DNA of 64,000 bases from Rehmannia glutinosa. Lineage: Eukaryota; Streptophyta; Magnoliopsida; Lamiales; Orobanchaceae. The DNA lies in assembly GCA_016081115.2 (NCBI GenBank), contig CM071924.1, positions 93,448,616 to 93,512,615 on the forward strand, written 5' to 3'. Each line of letters opens with the position of its first letter. Position 1 is the stretch's first letter. Shown here one piece after another: positions 34,943 through 45,380 of this stretch. Both the position numbers and the translations under genes were made by a program. The notes under the pieces are model-generated. The model saw nothing but the letters and a program-made list of their open reading frames with translations. It did not search any database and was not told where the DNA came from.

Positions 34943-35351
34943 TGGCAAAATTGCAAAATTTGTCCTGTAATTATAAGGCGGTTGCAAAAAGGTCCTGTAA
35001 AAATCACATTTTGCAAAAAAAGTCATGTAACTATAGTAAACTCTTGGTTTTGGTCCTGTAAAATGCACGGTTTGCAAAATAGTCTTGTAACTATATGGAA
35101 ATCTTAATTTTGGTACTAAATTCACCGAATTTTAGTCATGTGAGCGGCACATATAGTTCCCAATTACAAGTGATATTAGTACTAATATTGAGTTTTTCAT
35201 ATAGTTACAGGACTATTTTGCAAAACGTGTATTTTCCAGCACCAAAATTGAGATGTTTATATAGTTACAGGACCTTTTTGCAAAACATGATTTTTACAGG
35301 ACCTTTTTGTTATCGCCCTATAGTTACAGGACTAATTTTGCAATTTTGCCA
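34943..35351. mobile_element. 409-bp fold-back (long inverted repeat) MITE
   Basis: The left arm starts tggcaaaattgcaaaatt and the right arm ends with its complement. The arms are about 180 bp each and pair over most of their length around a centre near 35148. Each arm contains short internal repeats around tcctgtaactata and ttttgcaaaa. The superfamily is uncertain because flanking duplications are not clear (Mutator-like 9-bp and others were considered). Confidence 0.8.
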
Positions 35352-35960
35352 GTTTTGTCAAACTGAAGATCGTAAAAAAAATCGGAAAAAATTGGTGAAA
35401 GCGTAAAAATGTCTGGAAAATGATCGGGAGCGTAAAAAAGTCTGGAAAAAGCCAGCGAGCATAAATGGGTGTCCTTTTTGGCAGAATGTTAGGCAAATGT
35501 GTCCATATATATCCCAATAAAATTTGATGTTCAATAGTCCAAAAGCATAATTTTTAAAGCCCATCAGAAAATAATGAGTAAATATTTCTTATATTTTTTA
35601 ATTATATATTTGTAATATGAGTGTCAAACTGAAGATTGTAAAAAATGATCAATTAGATATATTATATGTCAAAAACAGATCAAAAATGGAAAAATTATTT
35701 GCTTCAAAAACATTAATGCAGTACACACATAGATTTGAAAAATTAATCCTACATAATCATATTACAAATGGCTTATTTAAAGAAACTAAAGTTGACTACC
35801 AAAAATATTTACACCAAAAACATTTATTAATTCTTATTATTTCACATATTTTTATTACTTTTTTTTTTTTAGCTTATTTCCAAGGAAATAAGCGGGAAAA
35901 TTATTTGCTTACTATTCCTAGAATAATATCTCTTTATATATATAAATTAAGGATCTAAAC
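35352..35960. other. AT-rich DNA with a 113-codon frame of unknown meaning
   Basis: A frame at 35617-35955 encodes a Lys/Ile-rich product with no recognisable domain and one hydrophobic stretch near residues 70-90. Base composition is that of the surrounding non-coding DNA. The motif gtcaaactgaagatcgtaaa at about 35356 recurs at about 35622. Confidence 0.3.
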
Positions 35961-35978
35961 CTGACTATAAAGCAATGA

Positions 35979-36075
35979 GTGATGAAGTTGCGCCTTGTGA
36001 GTTTTATAAAAAAATCACTTTTTGAAGATGAGATACAAAAACATAGTCTTAAATGTATTTTCATTAAAAAATATG
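35979..36075 (+). pseudogene. Possible RPA70-like OB-fold fragment
   Basis: MMKLRLVSFIKKSLFEDEIQ and then SLKCIF aligns with AMKLRLVRFYEKPMYNDNSQ/SMECV of the RPA-like pseudogene at about 28.9 kb. About 30 residues only, so tentative. It points to a second decayed copy in the opposite orientation. Confidence 0.35.
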
Positions 36076-36335
36076 TATATTATTTTTTTTTGACTTCATC
36101 AATAAAAAACATTAATAGTGTTTTTCCCAATTGTCTAATTTTATTTAAACTTATTATAATGCTGGAGAGATAGAAGCCATACAAGCAAATATCAGGGTCA
36201 AGTGGTAAAAATCAGTCTAGTCACGCATATAGAGACGATTTTAGAATAAAAGATTGCATCTTTGAATATAAGCCAATAATATACCTCCTTTAAAATATTA
36301 ACACACGTCACTGTGTGAAGAGTACTCTCTTGGCT

Positions 36336-36345
36336 TTTATAAATA
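36336..36345 (+). promoter_or_regulatory. Putative TATA box of the D27 gene
   Basis: tttataaata lies about 110 bases upstream of the start codon. A (CT)n/(CA)n tract between about 36380 and 36412 would lie in the 5'UTR. Placement is typical for a plant promoter; function is inferred. Confidence 0.55.
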
Positions 36346-36449
36346 TGCCACAACATGTGTTCTATGTCACCATCTTCACCTCTCTCTCTCTCACGCACAC
36401 ACACACACACAGTCAGACACTAGCTCCCACCGTACCGCCGCCGGCCATC

Positions 36450-39400
36450 ATGGATGCGACGCTAGCTCTGCCATGCAAGACCCTCTTCCGGCCGCCACCG
36501 CAAATCAACCGGAAAGTTACGATGTTAAAAAATCCGAGACGATCTCCGTTTATTATGTCAGTTGCAGACAACAATTCAATATTAGAGTCCAAAACCATGT
36601 ACAACGACAATTGGATTGATCGTTTCGCCATTAACCATGTCTCCAAAGTCTTACAAAATGCAACAGGTTTCATTTTCCATATAATATATAGGCTTAATCG
36701 CAATTTTATTTCGTTCATACAAGAGTGACATATTTGGTCACGTAACTATATCTTATGTAGCGATTTTGGTCATTCTTTAATTTCAAAGAGGCGACATATT
36801 TTGTCATGTGAGTACAAGTACGGATCTAAAAATTCTTTGCAATGGGGCACACTTAGCCTTATACAAGCCCTATGTAAACATAACTATACAAGTCATTGTT
36901 TTTCCTAAACCTAATTTATATACAACCTTCAAATGAATATTTGAAAAAATACTAAAAAATTAAATAGTAAAAATTGCAAAAATGGAAAAAGGAAAAAAAG
37001 AAAAGCTATGGGGCACGTGCCCCCCATAGGAGCTAGGGTTATGTCTCCGTCGTCTCGTGTGAGTATTCTATGTAGCAATTCGGGTCTCGTAATTCAAATT
37101 TTTGTGTAATTTTGGTCCCATAAGGTTTATTTTTGTGCAATTTTGATCACAAATGTATAATTAATTTCCCACCATTTAGGATCGAAATTGCACAAACTTA
37201 GAACTTATAGGACCAAAATTGCATAAAAGTACTAATTTTTTGGACCAAAATTGCTATATGTCATACTTACAGGCGAAATGTGTCAATACTTTATACTTAT
37301 TAGACCAAAATTGTTATAAACAGGACTAAATATGCTACTTGCTTATAACTATAGGACCATAACTGAATCTAATATATATATATATATATATATAATACAA
37401 CAACGACAAAATACAACTGCTCTCTCTATTATGGCGTACATGATACATATTCTTGTCATTTGTTATCAATATAATCTGTTAAATGTTTGCTGATATTTTT
37501 CGATTATTCGTATGAAATTCGACAAAGAGTTTGGAATTTTGGATATATTCCTCGAATTCTTGTCTGTTAAGGAGAAACAATTAAAGTTAGAAATAGTATA
37601 AGCATGGTTAATTAATTAATTACTTCGTATACACTAGAAGAAAAAATTAGTTTATACCTAGCTACGTACACAAAAATCTGTAGATAAATATTAAGATAGG
37701 TGTAAAGTGCGTGCAATTAAAATCGTTGTAGGTAATATCCTACAGAATTTAAAACTTTTGGTACGTAAATACCTATAGTATTTTTGTTGGTAAATTTAAA
37801 ATCGTTCGTTGATTTGTCGGTAATTTGTTGGTATAAATTGAGGAAAAATAATATTTTTTTATTTTTTTGGTATTCCGTGTAGGTAACTGAAAAATTTGGT
37901 GACCAAACAAACTTTTCTCGATAAATTTTGTCTGTAAACTGAAATTCTGAAATTAATTAGATGGTGCATAATGTGTTTATTTGTTTGTTTTGATTGAACA
38001 GGGCTGAAAAGCAACAAGAGTGGATATGATGGGTTGGTGGAAGTAACAGTAATGGCGTCTCATCAATTCACTCCAATACAACAAAAAGAAATTGTTATTC
38101 AAACTCTTGCTAAAACCTTTCCTAAGCCATTTGTTTCCTTGGCAAGTTTTACCATTTTTTTTTCATTTTATTCAGTTTCTCATTATTCTCAAACATTTCT
38201 TGAAAATGAGTTGCGTTGATTCAAGTATGTGTGAGAGTAATTAAATATTAAATGACTCACCTCTCTAATATTTATATGTTACCAGATCAAGACAATAATG
38301 CGACCTTCTAAATTTGCAAGAGAATACTATGCCGCTTTCACAAATATTTTCTTTCCTTGGCTGGTTGGTCCCTGTGAGGTATGTACGTATATGATGAATT
38401 TGAGCAATAATTATTCAAAAATTAAATATTAACACATTCTTATAAGTAATATTATTTTGCTTATTTTATTTCTTATAAGGTGAGAGAGTCAGAATTCCAA
38501 GGAAGAAAAGAGAAAAATGTGGTGCACATTAAAAAATGCAGGTAAAACTTGGTGCCATATATATATATATATATAACTCATAAGCTATATATGACTGTTT
38601 CTCATCAATTAGTTATCATCAAGACGACTAAAATCAATTTTTAATCTTTATCCCATATATTAATATTTTTCCTGTAGTCGTCAATAAATAATATATAATA
38701 TATATATCTATCTTCAGGTTGTTGGAGGCGACAAATTGTGTGGGAATTTGCACTGGTCTTTGTAAATTGCCGTCTCAAATTTTCGTTAAAGAGTATTTTG
38801 GGATGCCAGTCAATATGGTCCCTAGTAAGCACCTTATAACTCTATAGATAGTGTATTAGAACTTGAGAGAAGGATTTCAAATCACTGTATATAAGATTGA
38901 TTTAATTAATCTATCACCACAACTTAAAAATACATGACTGAGAAATAACTAAAAATAGCAGCAGACTTTTTTGGATTATATATTAAAATGACGTCGAAAC
39001 GCTTTAATTACATATTTGCAGATTTTGAAGATATGAGCTGTGAAATGATATACGGTGAGGAGCCTCAACCAGAAGCCTTAGATCCAGCCTTCTCGCAGCC
39101 ATGCTACAAACTATGTAATACGTTTGTTTTCGTTTTTTTTTTCCTTTCTTCAATTCATTTAATTTATTGGCATTATTGCTCAACTAATAAATGGGATTGA
39201 TTTAGTGTCTTCATTCATGTTTAGGGTTAGTTAAACCTTGAATTTTAGTCCAATTAATTAAAAAAAAAAAACCCAACTATCTTTCAAAACTACAAATACC
39301 TATTGATATTTGTTTCTAAGGATAATTACAAAAAACAACCCTTGATGTTTGGGCTAATTACAAAAATCCTAAGATTTTTCAAAAAATTACAAAATAGACA

Positions 39401-40159
39401 TTGAGGTTTGATTTTGTCTTAAATTAAAGGGGTAATGTTTTTTGGGTTTTATTGTAATTATCCCAAATCCCAATATGTTTTTTTGATTTGTAATTATCCC
39501 TTATTTTTATTTTACAAATTGCAACTCTCAGTAGGTGGACATTTGTTAAGAGAATAAAAATCTCTATGAGTTTTTATAATATCTTGGAGCATCCCAAATG
39601 ATTATTTAAATTTAAAGAGCATCATTACTCTTTAGTAAAATAAAGAGCATCTTTAAATTTAAAGAATGATGTTTTAATTTGACATCTTCCAAAATGCACT
39701 TTGTATTTGAATCATTATTTTCTCTTTTCCCAATAATAATTTATTGCATAAATATTGATAGTAAATTATGACATCTTTCAATATTTGTGTTGTTTTTAGA
39801 AATGACGGTCATTCAAAGTGCTAGAAATTTTGATGCAATTAATTATAGAGAGTTGTTTTAACTCCAAATTTAAAGAGTGAAAACTGATTCTCTAAATTTA
39901 AAAGTTAAAATAAAGAGTTTGTTGGAAATGTTTTTTGGTTAATGACTTTTCAAAATAAATAACAATTTTCAATTAAAGAATCTCTTAGGAATATATTTAC
40001 GGGTATCTGTAAAGATGAATGGATTTTTTTTTATAATTAGGTTGAACCTCAATTATATTATTGTAGTTTTTGCAATTATCCCTCTTGTTTAATTCACCTT
40101 ATTATGCAGAACAAAGGTAATATGTTTCACAAAAATGTGTTATGGTGATATTTATAATT

Positions 40160-40200
<41 letters not shown>

Positions 40201-40246
40201 TGCAGGCAAGGCCACCAAAAGGCACCAGAAGAGCTGCGTAATCTAA
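36450..40246 (+). CDS. D27: Beta-carotene isomerase D27, plastidial (seven exons)
   Basis: Exons by sequence: 36450-36666, 38002-38141, 38286-38378, 38480-38541, 38718-38824, 39022-39114 and 40206-40246. They join in frame to 250 residues with a TAA stop. D27 converts all-trans- to 9-cis-beta-carotene in plastids, feeding CCD7/CCD8 and strigolactone synthesis. Seen: a basic N-terminus (about 40 residues, likely transit peptide); YNDNWIDRFAINHVSK; then the conserved DUF4033 core FPWLVGPCEVRESE, CRLLEATNCVGICTGLCKLP, GMPVNMVPNFEDMSCEMIYG, and a Cys-containing end (QPCYKLCK). Length is slightly below the usual 260-280. All introns are GT-AG except intron 2 (GC-AG). It resembles true D27 more than D27-like paralogues. 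No lesion was found. Confidence 0.92.
36690..37372. mobile_element. Fold-back MITE in D27 intron 1
   Basis: Imperfect inverted arms centre near 37165: left ggtcacgtaactata and gcgattttggtc, right gaccaaaattgttat and ttataactataggacc. The right end abuts a (TA)n run. The left arm is split by the hAT-like MITE at 36815-37057. Terminal boundaries are approximate. Confidence 0.6.
36815..37057. mobile_element. hAT-like MITE nested in the intron 1 fold-back
   Basis: A perfect 8-bp duplication, TGTGAGTA, flanks it (36807-36814 and 37058-37065), the hAT signature length. Ends caagtacggatc and gtctccgtcgtctcg are loosely inverted. 243 bp, non-coding. Confidence 0.75.
37632..37850 (+). mobile_element. 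CACTA-type terminus remnant in D27 intron 1
   Basis: CACTAGAAGAAAAAATTAG begins the segment. It is followed by repetitive subterminal sequence (gtaggtaat, cgttggtaaa, tttgttggta). The opposite end was not found, so only one terminus is claimed. Confidence 0.4.
38142..38285 (+). other. GC-AG intron (intron 2) of D27
   Basis: The donor is TTG/GCAAGT and the acceptor ACCAG/ATC. GCAAGT is the strong consensus for GC donors. Using the GT four bases downstream would add four bases and break the frame. Confidence 0.8.
39318..39466. mobile_element. MITE-like inverted repeat in D27 intron 6
   Basis: The left end ggataattacaaaaaacaaccc pairs with the right end attgtaattatccc. Further copies of this end (gtaattatccc at about 39491, gcaattatccc at about 40072) show the intron has taken up several related inserts. 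Intron 6 is 1091 bp and ends with a (TA)n run at about 40167-40198 just before the acceptor. Confidence 0.5.
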
Positions 40247-40378
40247 TAGAAAAACAAATAAAAGTTCAATCAGATCAATATTCTCTGGCCGGTCGCCCGC
40301 CAATCCTTTTCACTACATCTAGTGACTTGTCTTTAGATTTTTCGTCATAAAACTCCGTTTGTTTAAAAAGTTTTTTGG

Positions 40379-40386
40379 TAATAAAT
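40379..40386 (+). terminator. Possible polyadenylation signal of D27
   Basis: taataaat lies about 135 bases after the stop codon, a usual distance in plants. Inferred only from sequence. Confidence 0.4.
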
Positions 40387-41399
40387 TTCATTGAGCAAAG
40401 CCATATATGTATTGATCATTTATGTAAATAGGAACTTCATAATGCAAGTACATTAAGAACAGGGACGAATCCAGAAATTAACGATAGGTGGATTAGAAAA
40501 TAAAAAAACTTAATTACCATGAAATTTTACAATTTTTTTTTTCTAATATTCATTAAAGTTGTGCTTGAAGAGCTTTCAGAGTATAAAATTAATCTATAAT
40601 AATAGAATCTACAAATATGTTTGGGATATTTGCGTAATTATTTCAATGGGCTTACATAGGCTAAAAACAAAGAGAAAATCTCGAAAATACCACCTTTCTG
40701 AGAGGACATTGATTTACGCTTCCGTCTTTTTTTGGACATTTATATTATTTTTTCAAATAATTTACGGTTTTACTTATATGAAACTTTTTGGTTAATGTTG
40801 TTTTTGTTGTTTTTTATTTGTTTCTATATTGCTTATATTCTTTCTTGATTATTTTTATGCTATTTTGACGTCTCAGTGCATTTTTTGCCTTTTTAACCCT
40901 CTTTTTGTTCTTGTATTTGTTGTTCTTGATTATTTCATCAAATCATGAGTGGAAAATAGTTTTGGATAACTCAAATAAGTTTGAAACCAAGAATGGGTTT
41001 TGTTGTAATTGAAAATAAGTATTTCATAAAACAAAACATTTTGAAAATGTAACATATCAAAATTCTTTTTTTTTAAATGCATTATATGTATTTTAATTTT
41101 TGTTGCAAAATCATATATTGTGCAACGATATATGGCTAGCTTCCAAATCTTAATTTTAAATATATTCTTTTGATTATTAAATTAATAGGTTTTTTTTGGA
41201 AAAATTAAATCAGTAATTTTTAATTTAAAAAAAAAATTATTTCGAAAAGAAATTTTCCTATAATTCTGCTAAATTTATTGATAATGTGGAAAGTGAATTA
41301 AGCAAGTGAAAATGACTCGAGAAAAAATAGTTATAAACTTATGCTATTTTATATATATGTATAAAAATATAAGAACACTATTTAAGTGAATACCCCTAC
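40387..41399. other. Intergenic DNA with MITE debris
   Basis: cagggacgaatccagaaatt at 40463 resembles a hAT-type terminal repeat (CAGGGGCGGATCCAGAAATT style) without a partner end. About 40660-40940 is related to the tandem repeat block at 34.2-34.8 kb. No gene. Confidence 0.4.
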
Positions 41400-42026
41400 A
41401 TGCATATTAGGGGTGGCAATTCGAGTTGTGTCCAAGTTCGCGGATCGTTTTGAGACACGATAATTACACAAATTTGGTCACCTATTTAATACACCTATAA
41501 CCCGAACACGACCCGAAATGACCTGTATATTTACAGCCTTGAGTAAACCATCTATTTATTATGATAAAATGGGGATGTTGGGTTATTTATATATAAAATA
41601 TTAAAAACATAACGAATTACAATCAAAATATACAAATCGTAATTTGGATTAATAATAGGTTTATCAGAATAGGCCTCCAAGGAGCATGAACAAACCCCAA
41701 ATAAGTTATACTCCTATAATATGTTGACATTTAAACAAAAAAATGCAATTAAGGTTTAAGAGAAAATACAAACATATGATGCAAATATCAATGAAACGCG
41801 ATTAATTAATTCACCAAATATCAAAGTTGCATTAATTACAATTTTATTCTTTAAATGGGTTAAATGAGTTAATTGGGTCATTTCGAGTTAATCCAAAATT
41901 GGCACATTCGGGTTAATTGGATTTGTCACGATTATGACCCAAATAATAATGGATCAATCCTAAACCATTTACATCGTGTTAGATTTGGTTCGTATTTCCG
42001 TGTTGCGTGTCACCCCTACTACATAT
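41400..42026. mobile_element. hAT-like non-autonomous element, 611 bp
   Basis: Body 41408-42018. The ends TAGGGGTGGCAA and GTGTCACCCCTA are inverted. The 8-bp flanks atgcatat and ctacatat match at six positions, as for an old hAT insertion. No transposase frame. Confidence 0.7.
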
Positions 42027-42212
42027 AACAAGAACACTATGTATATAGAGACATTGGTATTTTGGGAAAAAATCCCGCCAAAAATCCAATTGCCAAATTT
42101 GGAAAGGTATTTTTTTAATTAATTAATGACTTTGCTTTTAAAATTGACTTTTGCAGTATTTATGATCGAATTTTATTTAATTAATTTTATATATTTTATA
42201 GTTCTGAACAGC

Positions 42213-42973
42213 CACTACAGGAAATCACACATTTTATGACGAATTTCTTTACCACACATAATTTTTGTCATAATTTGTTAACTAATAGTGATGAATTTTA
42301 TTTTTGTCAATGAAAATTACTTTTTGATGACAATATTTATGTGTGTCACCATTGATCTTATATTTCGTCACTATTGTTCTTATTCCATGACGATTAACCG
42401 AAATCCGTCATAGTAATTTTAGACGGTAGAATTTCGCAGCAAAATTTAGGAGGAAAATCTTTCAATGACAAATAGATTATAATTCGTGACGCAATTTGGT
42501 GTCATAAAATATTTTCTTTCATGACAATATCATATTTTGTCATTTATTTCTTCAAAAAAATAGTGACGCCATTATTTCGTCACGAAAAAACATATTTAGT
42601 GACAATAAATGTGCATTTGTCACCATTTTATATTGTGGCAAAATATTTTGTCAAATATTTGTCATTTAACAGTGATGAAAATATTTTCTTTCATGACAAT
42701 ATCACATTTTGTCATTTATTTGTCCAAACGAATAGTGACACCATTATTTCGTCACGGAAACACATATTTAGTGACAATGAATGTGCATTTGTCGCCATTT
42801 TATATTGTGGCAAAATATTTTGTCATAATTTGTTGGTTAACAATGATGAAAATATTTTCTGTCATGACAATATCATGTTTTGTCATTTATTTCTTCGACG
42901 CCATTATTTCGTCATGAAAACACATATTTAGTGACAATGAATGTGCATTGTCACTATTTTATATTGTGGAAAA
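42213..42973 (+). mobile_element. CACTA-type terminus with 171-bp subterminal tandem repeats
   Basis: CACTACAGGAAATCACAC at 42213 is a typical En/Spm end. From about 42501 a 171-172-bp unit (aaaatattttctttcatgaca ... tttcgtcac ... gtgacaatgaatgtgcatttgtc) repeats about 2.7 times, to about 42970. Phe-rich frames here come from the repeats. The element stops where copia pol begins; no second terminus or transposase is seen. Confidence 0.65.
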
Positions 42974-44258
42974 ATATTTTTTAAGTTGATTCAAAGTTGC
43001 AGGGAAAGAAAACTGGGTTTGTAAGTTGATCAAATCGTTGTACGGATTGAAGCAATCTCCGCGACAATGGTACAAACGATTTGATAAGTTCATGATGGGG
43101 CAGAAGTACACACGGAGCAAATATGATCATTGTGTGTATTTACACAAGCTACAAGATGGATCTTTTATTTACTTACTTTTGTATGTTGATGATATGTTGA
43201 TTGCATCACAGAGCCAACTGTAAATTGACAAGTTGAAGGCTCAATTGAATCAAGAGTTTGAAATGAAAGATCTCGGGAGACCAAGAAGATACTCGGGATG
43301 GAGATAAGTCGGGGAACGAGCAGTGGCAAGCTTTATTTGACTCGGAAAGCAATATATGAAGAAGGTACTACAACGTTTTGGTATGACGGAGAATACAAAA
43401 CCGTAAGTACACCACTTGCTCCTCATTTGAAATTGAGTGCCCAACTATCACCGAAGAATGATGAAGAACGAGACTACATGGATAAAGTCCCATATGCTAA
43501 TGCAATTGGTAGCTTGATGTATGCAATGGTGTGTACGAGGACATTTCACGGGTAGTTAGTGTTGTGAGCGGTATATGCATGACCCTGGAAAAGGTCATTG
43601 GCAAGCGGTGAAATGGATTCTACGGTATATTCTTAATCTTTGTAGATGTTGGTTTAGTGTTTGAGCGGGATGGTAAACTTGGTCAAAGTATAGTTGGATA
43701 TTGTGATTCGACTATGCGGGTGATTTGGATAAGCGAAGGTCAACGATTGGATATTTGTTCACTTTAGCAAAAGCACCCGATCGGTTGAGTCTACTTTGCG
43801 ATCGACGGTTGCTTTGTCTACAAAAGAGGCAGAGTATATGGCGGTCGGTGAAGGCCGTAAAGGAAGCTATTTGGCTTCAAAGTTTGCTTGAAGATTTGGG
43901 AGTTGGTCGAAGCACATCACTTTGTGCATTGTGACGATCGAGCGCTATTCACTTAGCAAAGAACCAAGTTCTTCATGCAAGAACGAAGCATATCGGCGTT
44001 CGTTATCATTTTTGTGCGGAGATTCTAGAAGAAGGAACCATTTTACTTGAGAAGATTCATATACTCTTGAAAATCCCCCTTGAGATATGTTGACCAAAGT
44101 GGTGACATCAATCAAGTTTAAACATTGTTTAGACTTGATCAACATCTTGCACATTTGAGTTGGCGCCAGAAGGCGCATTTGGAGGCACCGCTGAAGACCG
44201 TTTGAATTGAAGAGTTGAATTTTTTGAAGTGGGACTACAATGAGTCAAGGTGGAGATT
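42974..44258 (+). pseudogene. Copia RT/RNase H 3' fragment (third copia element)
   Basis: Starts mid-RT: GKENWVCKLIKSLYGLKQSP, then LLLYVDDMLIAS with the intact catalytic YVDD, and KLKAQLNQEFEMKDLG. RNase H blocks follow in shifting frames (TPLAPHLKLSAQLSP, VPYANAIGSLMYAM, WILRYI, KRRSTIGYLFTLAKAP, AVKEAIWLQSLLEDLGV, NQVFHARTKHI). At least five frameshifts. It ends with aaggtggagat, a copia polypurine tract, immediately before the LTR. It is not the missing half of the element at 17620, whose LTR sequence differs. Confidence 0.85.
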
Positions 44259-44776
44259 TGTTACTATTTGACCCTTTGTAATCCCACATAGAATTTTGAT
44301 GAAAATTTTGTGGGTTTCTTAACTATAAATAAGGCCCTAATATTTGGTTTTAAGATGTACCAAAATCTTCTCTTCTATCTCTATATTTGAGGAAGTCCTA
44401 TATTTGGGAAATCCTAATTTGTGGGTAATTTTGCCCAAGTTGTAATTTGTTCGGGAGATTAGTAAAGTGGTCGTTGCGGTTGCGGTGCCCGGAGTCGTAG
44501 GCAAAATTGGCCGAACTCCGTTATCATTCCGGTGTGTTCTTTCCTTTATGTCTTTTAGTTTACGCAATTATTTTTACGGTATTCTTGTTGTAGTTAGTAT
44601 TCAATATTGTTTGTTGTAGTGGGGTATTTAGTCCGCTTATATAATCTTGTTTAAGTAGGTTTTGTCTAAGGAGACCGGATTTTAAGTGGGACCGTTGTGA
44701 CCCCTCCGGCCTTTCCTGGGAGCTTGCTTTATTCAGTATTATTTGTTGTGTATTATATACTCTCGATACCCCAACA
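44259..44776 (+). repeat. 3' LTR of third copia element
   Basis: About 518 bp, starting TGTTACTATTTGACCC after the polypurine tract and ending ataccccaaca. A TATA-like ctataaataagg is near 44324. Confidence 0.75.
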
Positions 44777-45136
44777 CATTGAGGGTTTTTGATCAATATT
44801 GATTCGTTTTTCCATTTTTTTTTTGTTTGTGTAATTGCATTGTTCTGTGACAGTTTTGGACCAATTTTATTATCTTTATGGTTAATGTTATTGGGGATTT
44901 CTGAAAATTTTGGTACTTCATGTAAAATTCTGGAAAAACTATGGTGATATTATTGGTAAAGTGGATTCAAGCTTGTAATTGTCACTCTGTATATTTCATT
45001 GTTGTTTTTATACAAGCAGTATGAGGAGCATATACTTGAATATTACTTCATTTCCCATTTCTATGTTTTTGTGGGAGTGTTTTAGCTCATAGTTAATTTC
45101 TGCTGATTAGTTTTCTATAAATTGTGGTATAGCCTG
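44777..45136. other. Spacer after copia LTR
   Basis: No gene or repeat boundary recognised. The end of this stretch (tttctataaattgtggtatag) looks like an intron 3' end leading into the next feature. Confidence 0.4.
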
Positions 45137-45380
45137 GGAATCTACAGAGATATCATGGACTACAGTTTGTGACTTCGTCTTTGGAGAAGAAAAGAAAACA
45201 TGCTTTGAAGGCTGAGAAAGAGAAGGTATCGTCCAAAGAAGGACAGAAAGAATCGAGCTCCGAAAATGAAACAGAGCAGATTGGATACTGTTTCAAGAAT
45301 GAAAAAATACACATTTCCAGCAAATGCTTTAGTAGGAAAACAATGATCTATGTGGAAATAATGTCTTTTTTTCATTATCA
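45137..45380 (+). pseudogene. Lysine/glutamate-rich exon-like fragment, unidentified
   Basis: After a tatag acceptor-like site the frame reads PGNLQRYHGLQFVTSSLEKK, then KHALKAEKEK, then a Ser/Glu-rich part, to a stop at 45380. Codon content looks like real protein sequence (charged, low Ile/Phe) compared with surrounding DNA. The family is not recognised. It could be one more captured piece, though on the strand opposite to its neighbours. Confidence 0.35.

Noticed and set aside
38142..38150. Canonical GT donor four bases downstream as the real end of D27 exon 2
   Set aside because: It adds four bases and breaks the frame into the strongly conserved exon 3.
42521..42931. 136- and 102-codon frames rich in Phe/Ile/Ser
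   Set aside because: They follow the 171-bp tandem repeats in two registers and encode no domain.
17620..44776. The copia halves at 17620-19998 and 42974-44776 as two ends of one interrupted element
   Set aside because: Their LTRs have different sequences (TGTCGGATTT versus TGTTACTATT), so they are different elements.
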